A stretch of DNA of 32,783 nucleotides from Acidobacteriota bacterium (lineage in GTDB: Bacteria > Acidobacteriota > Terriglobia > 20CM-2-55-15): contig JAHFTY010000018.1 in NCBI GenBank assembly GCA_023265365.1, positions 1 to 32,783 of the forward strand. The letters are read 5' to 3'. The position numbers and the translations under genes were made by a program. This document shows, piece after piece, positions 25,874 through 32,783 of the stretch. The notes below the pieces were generated by a model, which did not search any database, was not told where the DNA came from, and saw only the letters and a program-made list of their open reading frames with translations. The first letter of the stretch is position 1. Every line of letters starts with the position of its first letter.

Positions 25874-27098
25874 GAAGCGCTTCGATCGTCGACATCAGAT
25901 CGTTGATGTGAAAGGGTCTGCGGACAAACTCCACGCCGGCCTGCGCGAAAAAGCGCCGGGTCTGCGCATTCACCGCCTCCTCCGTCACGAAAACGAATCG
26001 CTGAAACGCCCCGGGCTTCAGCAAGCCCGCCATGTTCCGGTCGCAAACGATGACATCGTAACGACGCGACTTCACGAACTCCGCCGCATCGCGATGCGAC
26101 TCCGCCAAATCGACCGAAGCGCCATGACGGGTAAGGACGTCGAACACCAACTCCGTCATGTGGACATTCTCATCCACCACCAGAATCGATCGGCCCGCGA
26201 ACCTCTCCGTCTCGCCGGCATCCCCGATCGCCCGGCGCTCGGAGGGCACCGTCACGTACGGAAGGTCCATCGTGTACGTCGATCCCGAATCGTAGCTGCT
26301 CCAGCAAAACAGTTCGCCGCCGTATTCCTTGACGATCTCCGCGCAAAGTCCCATGCCGATCGGCCGGACTTTGCTTTCATCGCGGAGCAGCGGCTCAATG
26401 CTCGACGAGTAAATATCGCGCGTGGAAATCCCGCAGCCGTTATCGCAAACGCTTAACCGGACGTAGTCGCTCTCGACCCAGGTCTTGATGTGGATCGCAC
26501 CGCAACGCCGGCCGGCGAAAACGATGGCCTGCTCTGCATTGGTGATCAGACCCAGCAGAACCTTGGAAAGATCTTCCGGATCGCCTTTCACCCTGGGCAG
26601 CTTCGGGTCCAGATCCATACTCACCGCAATCTTCGCGGCCCTGGCAAACACGTCCCGGACGCGCGCCACCGAACGCACAAGCTCGTTCAGGTCGCACGGA
26701 ATTCGCTCGGTTTCCGGTTTGCATGCGCGTTGGGTCCGCAGTTCGAGCTGGGTGAGCTGGCGGCGAAGAGAAACTTCCCGCGAAACGTCCATTCCGCAAA
26801 CAATCCGGAACCCCTGATCGTTGAGCGGAAGAACTTCCAGATCGAACGTGCCGCGGCCCGGCACGATGACCTCGTGCAAGCGGGATCCCTTAAGGGTGGT
26901 CGATTCGGGAAACACGTCGTTGAAGTAGGAGTTCGCCACCACAATCCGGTCATTCTCATCGACGATGGCGACCGGGATCGGGAGTAACGCGAACAGTGAA
27001 GAAATGAGTTGAGCGGAGTCAACCGAGAGACTTGCGCCTTCCTTGGGCATCGAGTTGGTCCCTTCCTGGGAATTTTGACTTCGAAACACCGCGGCCAT
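25845..27098 (-). CDS. PAS - HATPase_c - receiver protein without recognisable HisKA phospho-acceptor
   Basis: PAS (LLPIPVAIVDENDRIVVANSYFNDVFP), N-box LITNAEQAI, G1 DNGCGIS, G2 GMGLCAEIVKEYGGE, REC (ILVVDENVHMTELV, DVIVCDRNMAG, FVTEE, VRRPFHINDL). No H-box between PAS and ATPase. Confidence 0.88.
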   Translation of the reverse strand: MAAVFRSQNSQEGTNSMPKEGASLSVDSAQLISSLFALLPIPVAIVDENDRIVVANSYFNDVFPESTTLKGSRLHEVIVPGRGTFDLEVLPLNDQGFRIVCGMDVSREVSLRRQLTQLELRTQRACKPETERIPCDLNELVRSVARVRDVFARAAKIAVSMDLDPKLPRVKGDPEDLSKVLLGLITNAEQAIVFAGRRCGAIHIKTWVESDYVRLSVCDNGCGISTRDIYSSSIEPLLRDESKVRPIGMGLCAEIVKEYGGELFCWSSYDSGSTYTMDLPYVTVPSERRAIGDAGETERFAGRSILVVDENVHMTELVFDVLTRHGASVDLAESHRDAAEFVKSRRYDVIVCDRNMAGLLKPGAFQRFVFVTEEAVNAQTRRFFAQAGVEFVRRPFHINDLMSTIEALLNQQQPQGS

Positions 27099-27146
27099 GA
27101 TTACCGCGGGTCATTCCATTTTCAAACAAATTCGATGTATTTTTTC

Positions 27147-27989
27147 TTACAACCTGCAAACCGCCTGGATCGGACAGCGTCTGCACTTCACCGGGTCCCG
27201 CTTCCTTGGGCAATCGCCCGCGATCCCCATGTGACACAGCGCGAAATCGTACCTCAATGGATCTTCAAAGTGAATCTTTTTCAAATTATTGGTGATTTGG
27301 ACGGCCATTGGCCAGCCGGGGCTTTTCAGGTCCGTCAGGCCGATATAGCTCGATATCCGCGCAATATGCGTGTCCAGCGGGATGACCAGGTCTTTCGGCG
27401 CCACTCTCTTCCACACGCCGCAATCGATGCCGTCCTCGGGCCGCACCATCCATCTCAGAAACAGATTCATCCGCTTGCACGCGCTTCCCTGCGAAGGCGC
27501 CGGGAAGAAGAACCGGACCGCAATCCTCTTCTGAAGTTCTCCCCGCGGATAGAACTGCTCGTGACCAAAACCCAACATGCGTGCACCAAACCCATCCAGT
27601 CGCTCCGCGGCATCAGGGGGTCCGGCAAGAAACGCGTTCTCCAGAGAGCCATGGTCTTCCAGCGTCCGGCGCAGTATCCAGAAAAGGACAGCCAGATCCC
27701 GGCTTGTGTTGAACCGGTGATAAAAACCTCGAAGGAGCTTCAGGTCGCGCTTCGGATCGAATGCCATCACGGCCTCTGCGGGCCGCGGCCCGAGATATTC
27801 CAGGGCCCGATCGACAGTTCGCAAAACGATCTTGACGTTTCCGTATGCGAATGCGGAAGCGATCAGGCCCGCCACTTCACGATCGCGTGGATCTTCGTAG
27901 CGGCGAACGAACTGAACGGGATCGTTGGCGAGGTGGCGTTCTCTTGGGAAGTTATCGAGGAATTGGTCGAGGTGATGCTTGAGAAACAT
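27147..27989 (-). CDS. TIGR02757 / DUF2400 family protein with C-terminal Cys cluster
   Basis: DPVQFVRRYEDPRDREVAGLIASAFAYGNVKIVL, FNTSRDLAVLFWILR, PLDTHIARISSYIGL, C-terminal CHMGIAGDCPRKRDPVKCRRCPIQAVC. The ORF-track start (GTG 28001) lies in an adjacent palindrome; ATG 27989 preferred. Confidence 0.9.
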   Translation of the reverse strand: MFLKHHLDQFLDNFPRERHLANDPVQFVRRYEDPRDREVAGLIASAFAYGNVKIVLRTVDRALEYLGPRPAEAVMAFDPKRDLKLLRGFYHRFNTSRDLAVLFWILRRTLEDHGSLENAFLAGPPDAAERLDGFGARMLGFGHEQFYPRGELQKRIAVRFFFPAPSQGSACKRMNLFLRWMVRPEDGIDCGVWKRVAPKDLVIPLDTHIARISSYIGLTDLKSPGWPMAVQITNNLKKIHFEDPLRYDFALCHMGIAGDCPRKRDPVKCRRCPIQAVCRL

Positions 27990-28032
27990 GGTGTCAGGCA
28001 CCTGTTTTACCAGTTATACGGTGCCCGACACC
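27990..28032. repeat. REP-like palindrome GGTGTCAGGCACC…GGTGCCCGACACC
   Basis: 13-nt arms (27990-28002, 28020-28032) with one mismatch and a 17-nt AT-rich loop; abuts the start codon of the DUF2400 gene. Confidence 0.8.
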
Positions 28033-28044
28033 AGAATTCCGAAA

Positions 28045-28818
28045 TCACATGGGAGGATACTTCATCGTACCGGTCTTGGCGCGTTGCGTGTCCGTGGTGG
28101 TGGTCCCTGAGGGCGCCTGCAACGGATCGGACGTGCGGTTGCGCCGATCGTTGTCGCGGATCAGCCGTTCGATGGCTTTCGCGTCTTTCGCGCTGAGAAC
28201 CGGATCGTCCTTGCGGATGACGTCGATGACGCGATTCCGGTTCAGCGGTTCATTGGCGGCCACTGGAATCACTGGAATCTGGTCCGGCCGAACCAAGGTA
28301 CGGTAACCGGGATTCAGGATCACTTCACGATCATGAATGGCGGCATTTTCAACGGCAACCTGGCCTTCGAAACACTCCACTTCAACAGTCTTTGCGGCGT
28401 CCACCGTGACTTCAAATATCGTGCCGCGAACGGCGATCAGCGCCGTCGGGGTCTGCACACTGTACGGGTTCGGTTTCCCACCGAGCCGTTGAATATAGAA
28501 GCGGACCTTGCCCAACATCATATTGACAAGGCTGCGCACGCCAGGCGTCCAGAATTCCTGAATTGTGACGGTCGAGTTCTCCGAAATGACCATATACGAC
28601 GAGTCCGGCAGCGTCAGGATAAGCTGGCTGCCCGGACCGGTTCGGATCTGATCGCCGACACGAACGGTTTGCGTGGAGAGCGGGATCGGTGCGAATGTCG
28701 AGGCCGTAACCGGCTTCCATTCGACTGAACCCATTGCCGACGATACCGTCAGTATTCCCTGCGCCATACACAGTGTGGGAACAAGAAGCAGTATCAAAAC
28801 CAGTGCTGATTTCCTCAT
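28045..28818 (-). CDS. Secreted FecR-domain protein
   Basis: Signal peptide MRKSALVLILLLVPTLCMAQ; VRVGDQIRTGPGSQLILTLPDSSYMVISENSTVTIQ, YSVQTPTALIAVRGTIFEVTVD. Confidence 0.9.
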   Translation of the reverse strand: MRKSALVLILLLVPTLCMAQGILTVSSAMGSVEWKPVTASTFAPIPLSTQTVRVGDQIRTGPGSQLILTLPDSSYMVISENSTVTIQEFWTPGVRSLVNMMLGKVRFYIQRLGGKPNPYSVQTPTALIAVRGTIFEVTVDAAKTVEVECFEGQVAVENAAIHDREVILNPGYRTLVRPDQIPVIPVAANEPLNRNRVIDVIRKDDPVLSAKDAKAIERLIRDNDRRNRTSDPLQAPSGTTTTDTQRAKTGTMKYPPM

Positions 28819-29405
28819 TGATCCCCTTTTGCCTTTCCGCTCGCAACCGTGTGAACTTTGGTCGGCCGCGGCGAATCGATTCGGCGAAAGTCCAAAGCTT
28901 CCTGGAACAAGCCGAAGCCGCTGCCGAGGTCGGGCATCGCCTGTACTCGCCGGGAGGTGCGCAATCGATCGAGAATCCTCGAATTACGTTCCTTCTCAGC
29001 CTTCTTCAGGAAACCTTCCAACGAATGAGCCATCTTGACCGGGCTCATTCCCGCTTTCTCGGCGTAGGCCCAAAAATCCCGCCGAGCATCCTCTATTTCT
29101 TCAAACCGCCGGCCCGTCGTCGCCCGGATATAAGCAAAGGCTGCGATTTCGCCCCACTTCACCGAGTGATCGGCGGCCCATTTAATGTCTTCGCTGCGCG
29201 TTCCGTATTCCTTTTGAATCAATTCCGTCAGAAGCATCGGCCCTTGAACATCGACGTCCGCTTCATGGTTCAATCGGGAAATCACGTGGCCCAGTTGTGC
29301 GTCGAATTCCTTCCGGGGATCGGCTGCCGACAGGGCGGCCGTGACGGAAAGAAACCCAACGAGAAGACCGAGAGAGATGCGTCGAATCCACATAACAACC
29401 TGCAA
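28815..29405 (-). CDS. Secreted protein of unknown function
   Basis: Hydrophobic signal (MWIRRISLGLLVGFLSVTAALSA), ATGA overlap with the FecR gene, same strand as the regulatory cluster. No family recognised. ATG 29393 is an alternative start. Confidence 0.75.
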   Translation of the reverse strand: MQVVMWIRRISLGLLVGFLSVTAALSAADPRKEFDAQLGHVISRLNHEADVDVQGPMLLTELIQKEYGTRSEDIKWAADHSVKWGEIAAFAYIRATTGRRFEEIEDARRDFWAYAEKAGMSPVKMAHSLEGFLKKAEKERNSRILDRLRTSRRVQAMPDLGSGFGLFQEALDFRRIDSPRPTKVHTVASGKAKGDQ

Positions 29406-29424
29406 ACGAGAAGCATCTTACAAT

Positions 29425-30789
29425 CTAGACGCTTGAAAAATCAATGCCTAAGCGCTTTGCCTTGTTGTACAGAGTGCGCCTTTCGATCCCCAGAATCTCG
29501 GCGGCTTTCTTCTTGTTGCCGCCGGTCTGCCGCAGGACGCGAATGATGTGCTGCTTTTCCATTTCATCCAAAGAGGCCGCCGCAGTCGATGGAGGTGCCG
29601 CAACTGTAACGGGTTCTTCGCCTTCCGGCTCGCCAAACTCCAGCTCGGACGCGCCGATCACTCCCGTATCGTTGAACGTGATGCACCGCTCCAGCAGGTT
29701 CTTCAATTCCCGGACGTTGCCCGGCCATGCGTAGCGCTTCATGGCCTCCATGGCGTCGGCAGCTAACCGCGTGGTTTTGCCATACTTTTCGTTGAATAAC
29801 TTCAGGTAATAGCTCGCCAGCAGCGGGATGTCCGTCGGCCGGTCCCGGAGGGCCGGAAGGGCGATCGTAAAAACGTTCAACCGGTGGAAGAGATCCTCGC
29901 GAAACTGGTTATTGCGGACCATCTCGCGGAGATCCCGGTTGGTGGCCGCCACCACGCGAATGTCCACCTGTGTCGTTTCGTTGGAACCGACTCTCCGAAT
30001 CTCATGCTCCTGAATAACCCGCAGCAGCTTGACCTGAAAACTGAGGGAGGTCTCGGAAACCTCATCCAGAAAAAGCGTCCCGCCGGTCGCGCTCTCCAAA
30101 AGGCCTTTTCGGGCGGTATTGGCTCCGGTGAAAGCGCCCTTCTCGTGCCCGAACAGTTCGGCTTCCAGCAGCGTCTCGGGGAGCGCCCCGCAGTTGATGA
30201 CCACGAACTCCGACGCCGACCGTTTGCTGTTGATGTGAATTTCCCGGGCGACCATTTCCTTTCCGGAGCCGCTTTCCCCCAGAATGAGCACCGGAGAATC
30301 GATGGCGGCCACCCGGGCCAGCTTTTTATAGACATCGACCATACGCGGGCTGGTGCCGATGATCTTGGTATTCGGCATCTCGTCGGCCAGTTCGGCGCCG
30401 ACGGAGGTAGAGTCCACGATCTGAAACTTCTCCTCGATCCGCTGAAGAATCTCCAGCATTTCGTCCACTGCAAAGGGCTTGCTGATGTAATCGAACGCGC
30501 CGTTGTGAACGGCGTTGACGGCGGTTTCCACCGATCCATGCGCGGTCATGATGACCACTTCCGCCTCGGGGTTGGTTTCCTTCATCCGGGCGAGGAGATT
30601 CAGGCCGGAGTCGTCACCGAGATAGATATCGCTGATCAGGATATCGAACTGTTCGGAGGCCATCAAGCGACGCGCCTCTTCTCCGCTGCTCGCGACCCGG
30701 TGCTGGTATTCCTCCATCTCGAGCATGGACTTCATCAGATTGCAGATCGATTTGTCGTCGTCGACGACCAGAATTCTTGGCTTATGCAT
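29425..30789 (-). CDS. Sigma-54-dependent response regulator (NtrC family)
   Basis: REC ILVVDDDKSICNLM, ILISDIYLGDDSG, KPFAVDEM; GESGSGKE; GAFTGANTARKG; FIS-type HTH KKKAAEILGIERRTLYNKAKRLGI. Confidence 0.97.
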   Translation of the reverse strand: MHKPRILVVDDDKSICNLMKSMLEMEEYQHRVASSGEEARRLMASEQFDILISDIYLGDDSGLNLLARMKETNPEAEVVIMTAHGSVETAVNAVHNGAFDYISKPFAVDEMLEILQRIEEKFQIVDSTSVGAELADEMPNTKIIGTSPRMVDVYKKLARVAAIDSPVLILGESGSGKEMVAREIHINSKRSASEFVVINCGALPETLLEAELFGHEKGAFTGANTARKGLLESATGGTLFLDEVSETSLSFQVKLLRVIQEHEIRRVGSNETTQVDIRVVAATNRDLREMVRNNQFREDLFHRLNVFTIALPALRDRPTDIPLLASYYLKLFNEKYGKTTRLAADAMEAMKRYAWPGNVRELKNLLERCITFNDTGVIGASELEFGEPEGEEPVTVAAPPSTAAASLDEMEKQHIIRVLRQTGGNKKKAAEILGIERRTLYNKAKRLGIDFSSV

Positions 30790-30793
30790 TACT

Positions 30794-32783
30794 TCAATTC
30801 GGGATCCACAACGTAAACCGGGAGCCCTTGCCTACCTCACTCTCGACAAAAACATCGCCGCCGTGTTTAACGGCGACTTCCTTGACGAAGGCCAGCCCGA
30901 GTCCGAACCCGCTCTGTTCCCGCGTTTCCTTGTTTGCCCGGCGATAGAACTTTTCGAAAACTTTGGCCGCTTCGTCGGCGGGGATTCCGCAGCCCTGATC
31001 GGCCACGTGAAAGCGAACCTTCCCGTCACCATTAGACACGGTAAGACGCACAGTGGTGCCCGAAGGACTATATTTAATTGCGTTCGTCACCAGATTGCTG
31101 AGCGCCTGATACAGCAGGAGCCTGTCGGCCCGAACCCGCGTGGGACGTGATTCTCCGGGTGTCTCGACCCGGATATGCTTCTGCTCGGCGACCGGCCCGA
31201 GAATCGCCATCATATCTTTCAGGACCGGCCCCATTTCGAATTCCGAGATGGAGAGCTTCTGCCGGCCGGACTCAATATAGGCCACGTCCAGGAACGACTG
31301 GATCAACCCGTTCAGCCGCCGGCTCTCGTCGATGATCGTGGCCAGAAAAGGTTTTCCTTTCTCGGCGACAAGGTCGTATTTGACCAGCATGTCGCTGTAT
31401 CCACGAATCGACGTCAACGGCGTCCGCAACTCGTGCGACACCAGGGAAACCATGTCGTTCTTGGCCTGGTTGAGTTCCTGCTGCGCCGTTGCATCATGAA
31501 GACTGATCACCACGCCGGACTCCCTGATCGGCGCGAACGTGACGTTGTAGAAACGCTTCCCGTCGCGAGACGGCACAAGCGTCATATTCGGAGGGTTTCC
31601 TTCGAAACTCGCGTTCAGCATCGATGAAAGGTATACCGGCGCAGGCGGCGGGCTCGCGCGGTATCCATCGAGCGCCGTGGCCGCCGGATTCTGATACACC
31701 ACGCGTCCTGCGGGGTCGGCAACGATGATCACATCTTCGATACTTCCGAGAATCGCATTATTAAAGGACAGGAACCGGACCAGGTCTTCATTGAAAAAAT
31801 CCACCGCTTTCAGCCGCCATCGCGCATTCTGAAACGGGGTGCTGAAAAGACGCTTGAGTTCTTCACCTCGGCTGCGCTCCCAATCCTGATCCTGATGCCG
31901 GAACGTTTCGTCCCAGATCGAAAGACGCGACAGCTTCTTGTCGAGATCGCTGTTGACCCGCATCATTTCGATCGCCTGCAGACCGATGACAGAAGCCACG
32001 ATCGCCAGCCACGACGGCCAGAACGGAAACCAGGTGTCGCCGTACTTCATCAAACTCCACGACAGGGCAAAGGTCGCAGGGAAAAACAAGCCGATCAGCG
32101 CAATGAACCGCATCCCTTCGAACCGGCGATGCAGATTGAGCCGTCTCACGGACAACGCAATCAGAAAGAGAAACGCGAACACGTATAACTGCGGCGCTTC
32201 CGAAACCGAACGGCCGGCGAAGAACGTGTCGACCGCGTTCGCATGGATCTCGACGCCGCTCATCTTCTCTTTGTCCTGGGTGGAGAAGGGCGTGAACCAC
32301 TGATCCTGTAATCCCTCGGCGGTCAGACCGATCAGCACAATCCGGTCTCTGAATTCTTCGGACGACACCTGGCCATCGAGGACATTCGCCGCAGACACCT
32401 GGGGAAAGCTCTGCCGCCCTCCAATGAACCGGATGTTCACCGGCTGGGGAAACTGCACCACGGCGCCGCCGTCCATCACCCGTTCGAAGGGTCCCTTGGC
32501 GGGCAGGCCCGCGGCATGCAGGGTCTCAATCGAAAAAGCGGAGATCGTCCGGTGGTTCGCATCCATCAGCGCGGACCACACGCGCCGCGTCATGTTATCG
32601 GTGTCGGGATCGGCCTGAACGTGCCCGAGACGGACGTGCGGCTGACGATACTTCGCATTCGGCATCAGCCACCCGTGCGGGCCCGAATCCGGAGAAAGCC
32701 GGGTGGCGAGCACAAGTTCGGGAGCGCGCGCGATGGCCGCCGCGAGCGCCTCGTCTTCGGAGACATTCGGGCTGGCATCGTCC
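30794..32783 (-). CDS. CHASE2-PAS-HisKA-HATPase sensor histidine kinase (N-terminus beyond window edge)
   Basis: CHASE2 features (FRDRIVLIGLTAEGLQDQWFTPFS…MSGVEIHANAVDTFFAG followed by TMs), PAS (IEDVIIVADPAGRVVYQNPAA), H-box SLVSHELRTPLTSIRGYSDM, DQGCGIPADEAAKVFEKFYR. Frame stays open to 32783 (DDASPNVSEDEALAAAIARAPELV…). Confidence 0.95.
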   Translation of the reverse strand, partial: DDASPNVSEDEALAAAIARAPELVLATRLSPDSGPHGWLMPNAKYRQPHVRLGHVQADPDTDNMTRRVWSALMDANHRTISAFSIETLHAAGLPAKGPFERVMDGGAVVQFPQPVNIRFIGGRQSFPQVSAANVLDGQVSSEEFRDRIVLIGLTAEGLQDQWFTPFSTQDKEKMSGVEIHANAVDTFFAGRSVSEAPQLYVFAFLFLIALSVRRLNLHRRFEGMRFIALIGLFFPATFALSWSLMKYGDTWFPFWPSWLAIVASVIGLQAIEMMRVNSDLDKKLSRLSIWDETFRHQDQDWERSRGEELKRLFSTPFQNARWRLKAVDFFNEDLVRFLSFNNAILGSIEDVIIVADPAGRVVYQNPAATALDGYRASPPPAPVYLSSMLNASFEGNPPNMTLVPSRDGKRFYNVTFAPIRESGVVISLHDATAQQELNQAKNDMVSLVSHELRTPLTSIRGYSDMLVKYDLVAEKGKPFLATIIDESRRLNGLIQSFLDVAYIESGRQKLSISEFEMGPVLKDMMAILGPVAEQKHIRVETPGESRPTRVRADRLLLYQALSNLVTNAIKYSPSGTTVRLTVSNGDGKVRFHVADQGCGIPADEAAKVFEKFYRRANKETREQSGFGLGLAFVKEVAVKHGGDVFVESEVGKGSRFTLWIPN

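Noticed and set aside
27009-28196. 395-aa plus-strand ORF opposite the DUF2400 gene
   Set aside because: Antisense of a recognised family; no plausible product.

Overview
The window is a gene-dense, GC-rich bacterial segment. The large Oar-like TonB receptor, the many two-component genes and the repeat style suggest Acidobacteriota; this is inference, since no marker search was possible. About 22 protein-coding genes are supported: larC, argS, threonine dehydratase, a DAO-family oxidoreductase, an OYE/NamA-like reductase, two NtrC-type response regulators each next to a histidine kinase, a DUF4440-like protein, an eight-CXXCH cytochrome with HEAT/TPR-like C-terminus, a GT39/DUF2142-like membrane protein, a small beta-barrel protein, an Oar-like TonB receptor, an aldehyde dehydrogenase, a HAD phosphatase, an MlaF-like ATPase, a fused solute-binding/permease protein, a GAF-GGDEF protein, an FAH-family protein, a PAS-ATPase-REC protein lacking a recognisable phospho-acceptor His, a TIGR02757/DUF2400 protein, and a CHASE2 kinase / NtrC / secreted unknown / FecR cluster. 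No tRNA, rRNA or CRISPR array was recognised. The main unexplained signal is a family of double-hairpin palindromic repeats (core ACCACCCCGGCGCTTCGCGCCACCCCTCCTCGWCGAGGAGGGG) at about 10.1-10.5, 14.0, 18.5-18.9 and 21.05 kb. One copy is exactly 87 nt and sits in frame inside a membrane-protein gene. One is a ~300-bp MITE-like composite with a second palindrome nested in it, and one diverged copy preserves both stems by compensatory changes. Other notable items are a Mut7-C RNase relic with an internal deletion at 5632-5827 and a compact divergent promoter candidate with overlapping -10-like hexamers at 21878-21887.
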